64,000 nucleotides of DNA from contig NC_083673.1 of the NCBI RefSeq assembly GCF_030384665.1, positions 1,125,501 to 1,189,500 of the forward strand. The letters are read 5' to 3'. The notes under the pieces were generated by a model, which worked only from the letters and a program-made list of their open reading frames with translations, searched no databases and was not told where the DNA came from. This stretch comes from Lodderomyces elongisporus (lineage: Eukaryota; Ascomycota; Pichiomycetes; Serinales; Debaryomycetaceae). Positions 43,622-53,883 of the stretch are shown in pieces. The position numbers and the translations under genes are program-made. How positions within the stretch are numbered: the first letter of the stretch is position 1; each line of letters begins with the position of its first letter.

Positions 43622-44659
43622 ATGACTGTTCTCACACCGGAGAGATTGCTCCGATTAGCATATCACTACCCCGATCTTCATGATACATGGTTTTTAATGG
43701 CTACCGCGACATTGCTCGAGTTGAACTTGACTGATGATATACCAGCTATCCTCCACTTTGCTTTGAGACAGCAGTTGCTCGACTTTTGCAGCGACGAGGA
43801 AATGATTGTGCAAAATGAATACATGCTTAAACTTGCAGAAGATTCGATATTGTCCAGCCAACGGTGCGTGAAGATGTATCCCACCGGTGTCAAATTACCA
43901 GATATTTTGATTCCCTATACGTACTATAAAAAGATTCCTTTAACATTCAAATACACCAATGGCGAAGACGTGCGAAGAAAGCAACAGTTGATTGTTGATC
44001 AAATGAAAGAAGTGAGCTTAAAACTAGCGTCCATGGTTGGTTTGCCCAAGGTAATCAATGCGTTAACTATATTAAAATCAGCAACACCCAGTCGGCTTGT
44101 TGACGATTCAAATAAAAGAGGTCTTGAAATTAATATAGTTACAAATGGTGAGCAGAAATTGACTAATGAAAATGGTACAGGTCACACCGCCTCAAGTACT
44201 TCCTCCTCATCGCCATCGCCATCGCCATCTCCTACCATGACTAAAAACACATTAGTTGGTTCCATCACCACTGACTCGGTTAATGCTAAACAAGTCAAGT
44301 CCAATCTTATTTCAGGCTCAAAGTTATGGAACACAGTATTTTCCAATCTGTTAAGTGAAAAGATTAGAAAGCAAATGCTTAACGCCTACCCTGACTTGTG
44401 GTATTATGTCAACAATCACATCTATGCGTACTTGCTTGGCTACAACAAAATACTCACCGATAAGAAAACGTCGTTGGTGTTAGTGGCATGTCTTGTGCCT
44501 CAAGAGACCAATCCGCAACTAAAAGGATACTTGAAGGGAGCATTGAATAATGGGGCCACAAAGGATGAAGTTATGAGCACGAGAAATCTTGCTATTAAGA
44601 TATGTGATTGGAATGAACATACTTGGAAAGAAGGCATTGAGAGCGTGCCCAAGCTATAG
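43622..44659 (+). CDS. AhpD/CMD-like protein with PTS1-like C-terminus (-PKL), copy 2
   Basis: A 345-residue tandem paralogue of the gene at 42073. The two match along their length, for example MTVLTPERLLRLAYHYPDL versus MSILTAERLVSLAYKYPHL, and VACLVPQETNPQLKGYLKGA versus VACLIPQDVNPQLKGHLKGA. The signature His of copy 1 is Tyr303 here. The C-terminus is -PKL, a non-canonical but plausible PTS1. A Ser/Pro run from TCGCCATCG repeats (about 44205-44235) fills a linker that also differs in copy 1. The loss of His suggests changed activity or a partner role. Function remains unknown. Confidence 0.82.
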   Translation: MTVLTPERLLRLAYHYPDLHDTWFLMATATLLELNLTDDIPAILHFALRQQLLDFCSDEEMIVQNEYMLKLAEDSILSSQRCVKMYPTGVKLPDILIPYTYYKKIPLTFKYTNGEDVRRKQQLIVDQMKEVSLKLASMVGLPKVINALTILKSATPSRLVDDSNKRGLEINIVTNGEQKLTNENGTGHTASSTSSSSPSPSPSPTMTKNTLVGSITTDSVNAKQVKSNLISGSKLWNTVFSNLLSEKIRKQMLNAYPDLWYYVNNHIYAYLLGYNKILTDKKTSLVLVACLVPQETNPQLKGYLKGALNNGATKDEVMSTRNLAIKICDWNEHTWKEGIESVPKL

Positions 44660-44882
44660 CTAGTTAAATAGAGACTAAAGTTATCAAAGAAAGGTATTTT
44701 ACATGCATAGTATGGTTTAGTGATGGTAAATGTCGGAGCAGACACCTGGTCCAGCTCAATGTGTTTTTTTTATTAGCTTTATATTACTCTACCTCTCAGA
44801 ATAAACAAACAAACATATATATATATATATATATGTATTAGAATAAGTATCAGTTTGTGCATTCACTTCTAGTGTTTTTTCA
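44660..44882. other. Convergent 3' region
   Basis: A short spacer between converging genes, with a TA run at 44816-44834. No gene is visible. Confidence 0.4.
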
Positions 44883-45137
44883 TCATAATTGGATCCTCGA
44901 CTGTCTCTTGATCAACAATATCTGCAACCCACAAAAAACAAAGAAAGCCATATACACAAATACAGCACCAAACACAGTTTTGGCAACAGCAGGTCCATCC
45001 TCGGGGTCATTTATCGATCCCATAAACGATTCACTATTCGTTTGAAACAAGTAACCAATGACTGAAAGAATGGCAATGCCAAATGCAGATGTGACAAAGC
45101 AACAGTATGCTTGAAATGTAGACACCACCGGCTTCAT
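44883..45137 (-). CDS. V-ATPase V0 subunit f (RNASEK-like)
   Basis: An 84-residue membrane protein orthologous to S. cerevisiae YPR170W-B, the V0 subunit f, which is related to animal RNASEK. The sequence opens MKPVVSTFQAYCC, has two membrane helices (about 11-32 and 52-76) and the highly conserved loop SINDPEDGPAVA between them. It should sit in the membrane V0 sector of the vacuolar proton pump. Such short genes are easily missed. The start ATG is complementary to 45135-45137, and the gene is a single exon here. Confidence 0.92.
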   Translation of the reverse strand: MKPVVSTFQAYCCFVTSAFGIAILSVIGYLFQTNSESFMGSINDPEDGPAVAKTVFGAVFVYMAFFVFCGLQILLIKRQSRIQL

Positions 45138-46034
45138 ATTTTATAACTCTCCTGCTGTGCAATTTAATAGGGTAAAAAGGGGAAAAGTGGGGGGGGGAGG
45201 GGTAATTCTAGTGAATTGTTAAAGACCAGATAAACTATGATGTTTCTTGTGCTTTGTAAAGACAATGATATTGGTCAAAAAAATGATAAAAAGAACGAAA
45301 GATTAATTGAACAAAGGAATCTTTTTTTTTTCTTGTTTGCTTTATTTTACTTTGTTTTGTTTTGGTTTTCCTTTTCAAAACTTATCCTTGTCAGTTGTAA
45401 AATCTTATGCTTTAGTAAAGTTGAATCTCTATGTTTTGGTTGGATTTGATGTAGATTGCGTGTTTGTAATTTATTGCATTATAGCAGTTTATTGAAGTTG
45501 AGTTTGATGGTAGTCGAGTTTATCATTTTCTGTTCTCGTTTATATGCAGGTCTTAAATATTCTAATCATTGTGTCTATATGTATATGATTATTTATTCAA
45601 AATGTCTCAATTATATTCTCTCATTTTTTACAAAAATTCAATTCTCCTTTTTCATCCTCATCATCATCATCGTCATCATCTTTTTCCTTTCTCCAATGTT
45701 TTTCTTTACAATAGTTGTAGCTTTAGTTGGAAATTTTCAACTTTCTATTTCGATATTTATCGTTTGAAAGGACTTTCTTGTCCATGGCCTTATTATAGAT
45801 TGACATACAGCAAGTTGTTGTTTACTTGCGACATACCCAAAACAAAACAAAACAAAAAAAAAGGGATGAAAATTGATTGAACAATAAAATTGTAATAGAA
45901 CTGGGTTATAAAACTTGCATGAGATATTTCACACGTAAGAAGTAAACTTTAGAGACTATTGCCATGAAGAAAAGATTAGCTGCTTAATTCTTACTCAAGA
46001 TTCTATTTAACTATTTAACTATGAAAATATTAAA
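45138..46034. other. 900 bp intergenic
   Basis: A spacer between the start of the minus-strand V0 subunit f gene and the end of the minus-strand gene at 46035. It contains a poly-G run (45190-45201), T-rich tracts, and a CATCAT/CGTCAT run (45655-45681). Open frames (45456-45880) are TTG-started and Phe/Ile-rich. No supported gene. Confidence 0.45.
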
Positions 46035-48002
46035 CTATTTCTCTTTTGTCTTTTGTCTTTTCACGCTTTGAATTGTCTTGTAAACATCCTTCAAGAAGCT
46101 CAATCTGTTTGCAACAGTGATTGTATCCTTGAGCCAATCAACATCAATTTGCATTAAAGACAGGAGACGATCTTGATCTCTACCAACATTACCACGAGCT
46201 GTGATATCATAACGGGGTGTAGTGCCTCCCACCAACGGTTGACAATCTTTATTGCAGCCAATTCGTCCCGAATTTCTACTGCTTCGTTCAGAACCACTTT
46301 TATTGGAATTGCCCTTCCTAGCTCCAACTGCTTCCTTGATAAAGCCAGAGTATTTGAACATCTCATCCAATGCATTCTCACACGATGGAGTTGAGGATTT
46401 AGGACGTAACTGCGGTGAAAATTCCGATGTAGATTCCAATGTATGTTCCGATGTAGGCTTTGGGGTCTGTTGAGGAGTCTGTTGAGGAGTCTGTTGAAAG
46501 TTTGGCTCTAACGAATGTCGACTAGTGTGCATTGATGAGGGTACCGGCAATGGAGTACTGGTTGGGCTTGTTGAAGCTGAGAGAGATGCGCGCGATGAAC
46601 TCGACGATAAATAATTGGAGTCAGCGGTAGAAGCTTGTACAGTCGGAACTGGTCTCTGTGGTACTGGTGCGTTAATTGTTACCACTGGTGAGTTATCAGC
46701 AGTACTTGTGTTTGGACCTGCTGCAACATCGTCACCACCATCATTATCATTCTTATTATTCTTATTGTTTACGTCATTAATATCGGGGTTGACTACCGTT
46801 GGCGATGGGGATACCAGTGTTGAGAGCAGTAGTTGTCTTGTTGATTCTGAATTTGTGTTGTTTTCGAGTTTCGGTTGTGCATCCGACTCAAAACCCAATT
46901 GAGTATTACTAGTGTTGCGAAATTCGCTCTGAGTCTGTCCTTCTAGACTCTTGATAGTTTCCTGATCTTGTTCACCAATGAGTTGTGCTCCCAAAACAGC
47001 ATATACATTAGCATCAGAACTTTCTCGGGACTCTAGATCAACCTTGTTATTATCATTCCATACTTTTGTGGGTGACTTTGTAGTGGTATCAGTTGATGAA
47101 GTGGCAAAAAAGGGAGTATCAGCGGTGGTAGTGGCAGTATCAGCGGTAGTAGTGTTAATAGGAGGGCTGGTGAATGTGGACGGCAGCGTGGCTGTGGGAC
47201 TTTGCTCTCCTTGGAAATTAGATGCTCGGATACTTTCCAGTGCTAAATTCTTTGAAGATAATGTCTTAGATTTTACCGGAGACGGGGTATTGCTAAGTAT
47301 GGTTGAATTCAATTTTTGGTACGTATCACTCGGTAGCTTTATTGTATGATTGTAAGACTTTTGAGATCTTTGCATCTGGTTAGTCGATGTATTATAGTTG
47401 AATTTAACAATCTTTGTAGGCTTTGGAGTCAGAATCGGTGAAGTTGTATAAGCAGGAGTTGTATCAGGAACTTTAACGGAAGCAAGAACTGAAGCAGAAC
47501 TTGGTGCAGAATCTCGTGCAGAATCTCGTGCAGAATCTCGTGCAGAATCTTGTGCTGAACCTGGTACAACATCTGGTGCTGAATTTGAAGGGGTTGGGGT
47601 GGGACTCGCAGTATGTATTGCTGGTTGCGGACTAGGTGAAACTATTTGGAATTGGTGTTGGTAATTGGAGATTGGTTTTGCAGGTTTCTGACTAGAAGTG
47701 AATGGTGTTGACGAGTATTCCTCTAATGGGATGGTCAGATAATGTGTGTTGGGGAGTTTCAGCAAAGTATCTTTACTTTGCTGGAAATTTTGCACATTCA
47801 AAGAAGATTCAGCATTATGAGCTAATGGTGGGGGTGTTTGATTTGACTCTTTTTTCACTTTGGGCTGACTTTTTCGCTTTCGTTTTCGACTACTATTAGA
47901 TGGCGGAGACTCTATGGGGAATTGGAATGGTCTGAAAATATCTGGATTCTGGCTTCTTGCCATTGCATATTTAGCTCGATTATATTTTAGCTTGACAAAC
48001 AT
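46035..48002 (-). CDS. Disordered Ser/Thr/Pro-rich basic protein, unknown function
   Basis: A 655-residue protein that I do not recognise. A likely nuclear localisation signal SRKRKRKSQPKVKK is near residues 38-51. The centre is disordered Ser/Thr/Pro/Asn-rich sequence with two tandem repeats: four S-A-(R/Q)-D units (about 152-166) and three QQTP units (around 505-516). The last 120 residues are different: a helical, charged segment (CENALDEMFKYSGFIKEAVGARK ... DQDRLLSLMQIDVDWLKDTITVANRLSFLKDVYKTI) that is probably the conserved domain. The first ATG is used, but a second ATG at residue 14 (MARSQNP) is equally good. The NLS suggests a nuclear role. Confidence 0.75.
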   Translation of the reverse strand: MFVKLKYNRAKYAMARSQNPDIFRPFQFPIESPPSNSSRKRKRKSQPKVKKESNQTPPPLAHNAESSLNVQNFQQSKDTLLKLPNTHYLTIPLEEYSSTPFTSSQKPAKPISNYQHQFQIVSPSPQPAIHTASPTPTPSNSAPDVVPGSAQDSARDSARDSARDSAPSSASVLASVKVPDTTPAYTTSPILTPKPTKIVKFNYNTSTNQMQRSQKSYNHTIKLPSDTYQKLNSTILSNTPSPVKSKTLSSKNLALESIRASNFQGEQSPTATLPSTFTSPPINTTTADTATTTADTPFFATSSTDTTTKSPTKVWNDNNKVDLESRESSDANVYAVLGAQLIGEQDQETIKSLEGQTQSEFRNTSNTQLGFESDAQPKLENNTNSESTRQLLLSTLVSPSPTVVNPDINDVNNKNNKNDNDGGDDVAAGPNTSTADNSPVVTINAPVPQRPVPTVQASTADSNYLSSSSSRASLSASTSPTSTPLPVPSSMHTSRHSLEPNFQQTPQQTPQQTPKPTSEHTLESTSEFSPQLRPKSSTPSCENALDEMFKYSGFIKEAVGARKGNSNKSGSERSSRNSGRIGCNKDCQPLVGGTTPRYDITARGNVGRDQDRLLSLMQIDVDWLKDTITVANRLSFLKDVYKTIQSVKRQKTKEK

Positions 48003-48586
48003 TATGGAAATGTGATGTGTTTAACTGCAAAAAAAACAACAAGAAAAAAAACACTATAATAAAGTAAAGTCAAAGAGTATATTTGAATCTTGGTCCCTTC
48101 CAACAAGAGCACTGGTTTTTCTCGCAAAGACTGTGTGATGTTCTATATCCAATGGTGTATATATGTATGTATAGATATACCTATCGTTCCAAGAGAATAA
48201 AGGCTGCAATTTGTCACTGTTCTATTTGGTTGTCTAAGAAGCTACCTTTTTCGTTTTTGTTTTCATTCTTTTTTTTTTTTTCTTTTTGGGTTACAAAAGT
48301 TTTAGATTCACCAATGTAAGAATAATAGAGGAGGAGGAGTAGGAAGAAGTGAAAACTAAAAAAATTAATCAAAATCAAAATCAAAATCAAAATCAAAATC
48401 AAAAGATCAAAAGGAATTAGAGTCACACACACCAGGGGGAAAGAAACAGGGTGAGATTCTTGATTGCGACTGCCCAAAATTAACATACACTAAATTCGCT
48501 AGATTCTTCTAAACTTGTTGTCACTTAAAAAAGCAGTGTTAATCAATCAGTCGTATTCATAAGCAATAACAAGAGACATTGCAAGA
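48003..48586. other. Divergent promoter to MED10
   Basis: 584 bp with a T-rich stretch (48249-48290) and an AAAATC hexamer array (48370-48410). Small ORFs are low-complexity. No recognised regulatory motif. Confidence 0.4.
48370..48410 (+). repeat. (AAAATC)n hexanucleotide repeat
   Basis: About six to seven tandem AAAATC units, uninterrupted, in the promoter region of the MED10 homologue. Confidence 0.85.
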
Positions 48587-49030
48587 ATGACCACAACACA
48601 ACTAGTGCCTAATGATAACAGTAGTAAAGAGTTGATAGAGATTGCCGATCAGATCTCGAATATAATTGAGTCATTCATTGAGGTTGGAATTTTAGTCCAT
48701 GATAATCAGGGTACGCCTCAGTCCAACGCGGCTCTCTCGTCCAAGATGCAACAGTTGACACGACAGCTTAAACATCTCTCGAACGTCGATCCTAAGCTGA
48801 TTGAAGATTACAAGATCCCTATTGATGTTATTTCGTATGTTGAAGATGGAAGAAACCCCGATATTTATACTAGAGAGTTTGTTGAGGTTTCAGCGAAGCT
48901 GAATGCCAGATTGAAAGGTAAAATGCAAGGTTTTGCAAAATTGCAAGAAGTGCTTGGTGATAAGTTACAAACCGAATTCCCAAGGTTGGAAAAGGGTGTT
49001 GAAAATGTCAAGACCAGAACCTCTGGGTAA
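48587..49030 (+). CDS. NUT2: Mediator complex subunit 10
   Basis: A 147-residue Med10, the middle-module Mediator subunit that helps connect activators to RNA polymerase II. The conserved blocks are the N-terminal helix LIEIADQISNIIESFIEVGILVHD, the IPIDVISYVEDGRNPDIYTREFVE core and the LKGKMQGFAKLQEVLGDKL C-terminal helix. Length matches the family (about 150 residues). A CTG codon within SAK(CTG)NARLKGK is probably Ser. The single exon starts at the first ATG. Confidence 0.95.
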   Translation: MTTTQLVPNDNSSKELIEIADQISNIIESFIEVGILVHDNQGTPQSNAALSSKMQQLTRQLKHLSNVDPKLIEDYKIPIDVISYVEDGRNPDIYTREFVEVSAKLNARLKGKMQGFAKLQEVLGDKLQTEFPRLEKGVENVKTRTSG

Positions 49031-50144
49031 TATATTGGCAATGTTGGATCTTTGCTTGCTTGTCTGTTTTTGTTTTTTCAATATTTTTTTTTTTTGGAGT
49101 TTTGAGTTTTGATTTCGGGACTAAAGTGCTTTTTAGCTTGATTGTTTGAGACATCTGCGTGTTATAGCTTTACAAAGGTAAATCACAAACACTCAAGTTT
49201 GTTAGGTTGAACATATGGACTGTTTATATTACCAGTGTCCACACCAAGATGTTTGTGGTGTTTACAATAATTTCATTTGGGTGTTTGAGAAATTCCTGTG
49301 TGAGGTTGTTGTTTTGGCATCACCGCAAGCTCGCTGACTTTATAATGTGTGTATTCTACCTCCCTGTCTTCCTTCCACCAATTCTACAATTCAAACTCTG
49401 CTACATGGTTGACATTTGGGGACAGGTAATTCAAATGGGAGTCATAATGAGAAATCTGTTTGATTGTTCATCGTTGGTTTCTTGTTATTACCAGTCCCCC
49501 TCCCTCACTTGATAGGAGGAAATTCCAATTTTTTGTTGATGCATCTACTGATAAGTATATATATATATATAGATAGCATTTGGAGTCAATGAAGTCATGT
49601 ATATTGTCGTGTTAACAATAAGCTTCTTGAATCAGCTACGTTGAGCCAAAAAAAAAAGATGTTATTTACTTGTTCGTAATCTAGCCGAAACTCAAAAGCA
49701 GTTTTTCCTTTCTCTCTTTTGTTCTTTCTTTTGTTCTTTCTTTTCTTCGTTCGTTTCGTAATGCAAACAATGTAGACGACTACTTCTTTTTGGAACATTT
49801 CCGTCTTTGTTTCTTTTTTTGTTCTTTTTTTGTTTTTTTTTTCCAATTGCTTTTCAGTTTTTTCTTTTTCTTTTTTGTGCATAATAGACGTTTAACAAAC
49901 TATCTGTCATCGCATTTTCAAGCGTTTTATTGATCATTTTAAGAAATGTGTCAAAAGAGGTATGGAGAAGGCTGGCTCGATAAACTGATTTTGATGGTTT
50001 GATGTATGGTGATTTTGGTGCGCACAAACTCTAGTCTGGTAGAAACACAAAATTTAAAAATTACAGAAAGTACAAAATTAAGAAAAAGAAAAGACTGAGA
50101 TGGCAGACAAGAAGGCAGGCAGAATAATTATCCGCCATTAGAAG

Positions 50145-50351
50145 CTAGCGAGGTTTCTTGACATGTGAAAGTAATTGTTGAGAGGCAATTTTTAAATTGT
50201 TCTTGTAGGGTGTGGGCTTATTAGACACATGGCTGGTAGAATAGTTGGCTGGATGTGTGGCTCTAAGTTTTGTAATTTGTCGCAGTTTCTTTGCAGATAA
50301 AAGTGGTGGTGGTGTTGGCAGTAGTAGTAACGTATTTGTCACTGTAACCAT
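50145..50351 (-). CDS. Possible 68-residue small protein
   Basis: An ATG ORF of 68 residues with mixed composition: hydrophobic/Pro N-terminus (MVTVTNTLLLLPTPPPLL), then a basic region (KKLRQITKLRATHPANY) and a basic C-terminus (LLSHVKKPR). It could be a small mitochondrial or secreted peptide. I do not recognise it, and a frame of this length can arise by chance. Offered only as a candidate. Confidence 0.25.
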   Translation of the reverse strand: MVTVTNTLLLLPTPPPLLSAKKLRQITKLRATHPANYSTSHVSNKPTPYKNNLKIASQQLLSHVKKPR

Positions 50352-51023
50352 GTCACTATTTTTTTTTCCATGATAAATAAATATTTACATGTTACAAAAG
50401 TATAAAAATGTATACTTGTTGGTGTTCACCCGGTTAGGGTGTGGTGTTTGGTGAGACAAAAACAATAGGAAATAGGGTAAATTCTATCAACTATTGAGTA
50501 ATTTTTTTCTATTCAATGGAATCTGATAAAAGTAAAAAGGAAAAGAAAATGTTCTTTCAAAATATATGACGTGGCCGTCGATCATTGAAAGCTTATGATG
50601 CTTAGTTGCAATATGCATTGGAAAGAAAAGAATAGAACAACAAATTTCACTGCTTGTAACGGATATCAGTGGGAGTGCGTTAACGGATATGTAGTAAGTG
50701 AAGATGATGAGCAAGATGAACAAGATGTACAAGATAAAGAAACGCGTTGCTTGTTTGAATGTACCACTTGCTATGCGAGAGAGATGGAGAGAATATATTT
50801 GGTAACAACAATGAGATAGAAGTTTGTGCAGTTACATTTAAAAGCAATGTGCCAATAAAAATTTAAGAATTAGAAAAAAAAAAAGAGCAGAATGTGGAAT
50901 ATAATTGTTGTTGTTCGTAGTTGTCAGTGTAATAATAGTTGTTATGGTTCTGGTTGCGTTGTGTGTAGTTGTAGTTGTGGTGATGGGTGATGGGTGATGG
51001 TGATAATTCTCCAAATGGTAAAG

Positions 51024-51097
51024 GTATTCCGCACTTTGAACTCATAGAAAGCTTTGTGCTTTTTGTGTAAATTTCATTTTGTCTCAATGCGGAATAC
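51024..51097. repeat. Perfect 10-bp inverted repeat with nested hairpin
   Basis: GTATTCCGCA (51024-51033) and TGCGGAATAC (51088-51097) are exact reverse complements, 54 bp apart. Inside, AAAGC-TTTGT-GCTTT forms a second short stem (about 51047-51061). The GC content of the arms is unusual for this AT-rich gap, so a structured RNA or a dyad protein site is possible. Confidence 0.6.
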
Positions 51098-53876
51098 GCG
51101 TTCAATTGCAAAAGGCTTCTGTAATCTTTTCTGGTGATGTTTTTTTTTTTAAAAAAAAGAAGGAGAACACAATTTGAGTAGGAAGTTTGGCTTGGGTTGT
51201 AGTGGTGTTTACAGTTGCTCACCAAGGTATATACCTTTCACAAAAAAAATTATAAAAGAAAAGAGATGGGAAAGAAAAGAAAGGAAGCCTTAACTCTTAA
51301 TTCAGTGAATATAGGACTTCGAAAAACAAAGTAAAGAAAGGTATAAGTAAATGTTATCTGATATGAGAACAAGTGTAGAAGTGTTTATAAAATATAGCTA
51401 GCGATTTTGCACACTGCTAGTAGATATCACAGAAAAAGGAGAAAAGGGAAAAACAAACAAACAAACAAACACTAACACTAAAGGAAGCAAATAAATTAAA
51501 AAATGAAAAAGGAAAGAGTGATAGCTCGTAAACCATAGCAATAGGTCGTAGTTTTATTGTAATGCATTGTTGTGCTATTTGTTGAGAAGTGAAAAGCATT
51601 GTTGATGGTGATGAATTTTTTATTTTAATTTTTATTTTCTTTTCTTCCTTTCAGTTGGCGATGTGAGATGATGCACTGCTGGTTACGATCTGTTTTTGGT
51701 TTTGTGTCTCTTTTTATTTTGATTCTCAAAGTTGACACAAACCAGAACCCAAACCACAACAACAGCAACAACAACAACCACAACCAAAAGTAAGACCTTT
51801 CATGATGGACCCAAAGCCTCAATAAAGAATGGTCTCTTGTATAAGCAAGAGACATACACATACACATACTAAAAATGTATATATATATATATGGAAATAC
51901 AGATAGCAAACGGGAAAAGCAACAAGCACCAAGCACCAAAAAACAAGAAAGAACTTAAATTCTTGACTAAATACTAATCATAACCATAACTTAAACCATA
52001 ACATTCATCTTCAACGCGTACCAACTGTGAGTTTTCTTGAGTGCACATATTTTCATCCAAAGGTCAAGAAAATAAAATAAAATTATTTACTTCACGTGGT
52101 CGTAATTGTGGTTGTGGTTATGGTTTTCCAAAATTGTTTTTCTTTTCTTTTTCGTTGGTTTATTGGAGTTGATTGCAACTGTAGTAATAACAAACAAACA
52201 AGCAAACAGAACAAAAAAAAAGGTTACAGACTTTGGGTCTATCCTTTAAGATGTCCATAACTCTAAAACGTTTTCCCTCTTTTGAATTGAGTTGGTACTG
52301 TTGCTTCCTATTTGCTCTTTTTTTGCTGGTCCTGAATAAAATAATTAATTTTTTTTATTTTTATTTTTATTATTTTTTAATCTTTTTTGCTTTTTCTATA
52401 ATTCTTCTTGTCACCTCATTCAATAAGCCATAAATGTAGACTTATCAGCTAGTTATGTCCAGCACAGTTTTCTCTCTCTATATCTTGCTGGGTTCTATTG
52501 TTTCTATATTTTTGTACTTTGTCCTAATCTTTCGGTTTTAACCTTTGGTACGTTGCAAAGACAGACCATCACTTCAATCAATCATAAGATCCAGATCTGC
52601 GCAGCTTCCATCTGCAAGCACACTGCAAGCACACTGGAAAAACATAGCGCTTAAATTAATTTGAAAGAAAGGAAAGGAAAGGAAAGGAATGAAAAATAAG
52701 AATCAAAAGCAGACAACTAGATAGAATCATTGACAAGAGGAATAGTAGATTCCAACATGTCATCCTCTTCATCTTCACCAAACATCAACAGCTGTTCCCC
52801 CGAAAGTACTATGCAGATAAACAAAGAAAAAGAAAAAAGAACAAAACGTACATATTTTTTCATTCCACTCTATTTCTCTTCTTTTTTTTTTTGTATTTTA
52901 ATTTACTGGCTCATCCACCCCCTTTTAGCATAATCCTTACCCAATTCTGATGATAATTATAAGAAGAACAGGACAAGTAATTTTTAATAAAAGAATTAAG
53001 AATAAAAATAAAAATAAAAAGAGTGAGTGAGAGAAGCTATTTCTCACGGACTGTGCAGCCCTCTTTTCACCAAATTTCTTTGCCCAGTCAGTAGCTCACC
53101 CATCCAAACTTTTACACACTTATACTCCCAAGCAAAATTAAAAGACTCGTGAATGATATTGTATTCTTGTATTGTTTACTTTGTTTACTTTGTCTCTGTT
53201 CTCTGTTCTCTGTTCTCTTCTTGTGTAATATTTTAATAAAAAAAATATCAACAAATTCAGCTCCCGACACAAAACGCAAAATGCAAAATGCAAAATGCGA
53301 AAACATTCAACATAATCAAAATAATCAAAATAATCAAATTGTCTAACCGTAAATAATTATCAAAAAAAGAAGTAGCAATACAATACAATACTCTAGAAAA
53401 ACCACATAAGGCAAACATGTTCCCATATTGTTAAAAGCATAATAGTTAAAAGAAAAGCTAAACAGTTCACCTAATCTGGAAAGCCTGTACCACAAAGAAA
53501 ATAATACCAATTCAATCTCTATTTATTTATTTTTATTTTTTTTTATCTTTTTAATTTTGGAGAGGTGGGGGGGAGGGGGGGAAAGGAAAATAGGATTGCA
53601 AGAAAGAAAGTGTTGATAGTTCACTTTTCATATATCTGCATGTATTTGTATATATAATTATACGATTTCCCACATGCCTGGCTATGGAACTTTTCCAGTA
53701 TATTTTTGAACTTTTTTCTTTCTTCTTCCATTTCCTTTTCATTTTCCATTAACTTATTTGGTCATAGCTTTACAATTCAGTTCATTCAACCTTTTTGATA
53801 CCACTAATACTCATCTTCACCACCTTGTTTGCAAACAAATTTACCTTTTCTTTTTGTCTTTTTGCAATCGCTTATC

Positions 53877-53883
53877 TATATAA
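53877..53883 (+). promoter_or_regulatory. TATA box of secreted-protein gene
   Basis: TATATAA lies about 270 bp upstream of the ATG at 54155, with an A/C-rich leader between. Such a consensus box is typical of strongly regulated yeast genes. TATA-like strings are common in this DNA, so confidence is moderate. Confidence 0.35.

Noticed and set aside
50595..50819. 74-residue ATG ORF with several Cys and an acidic stretch
   Set aside because: Acidic part is a GATGAGCAAGAT-type repeat and no family is recognisable; kept out of the gene list.
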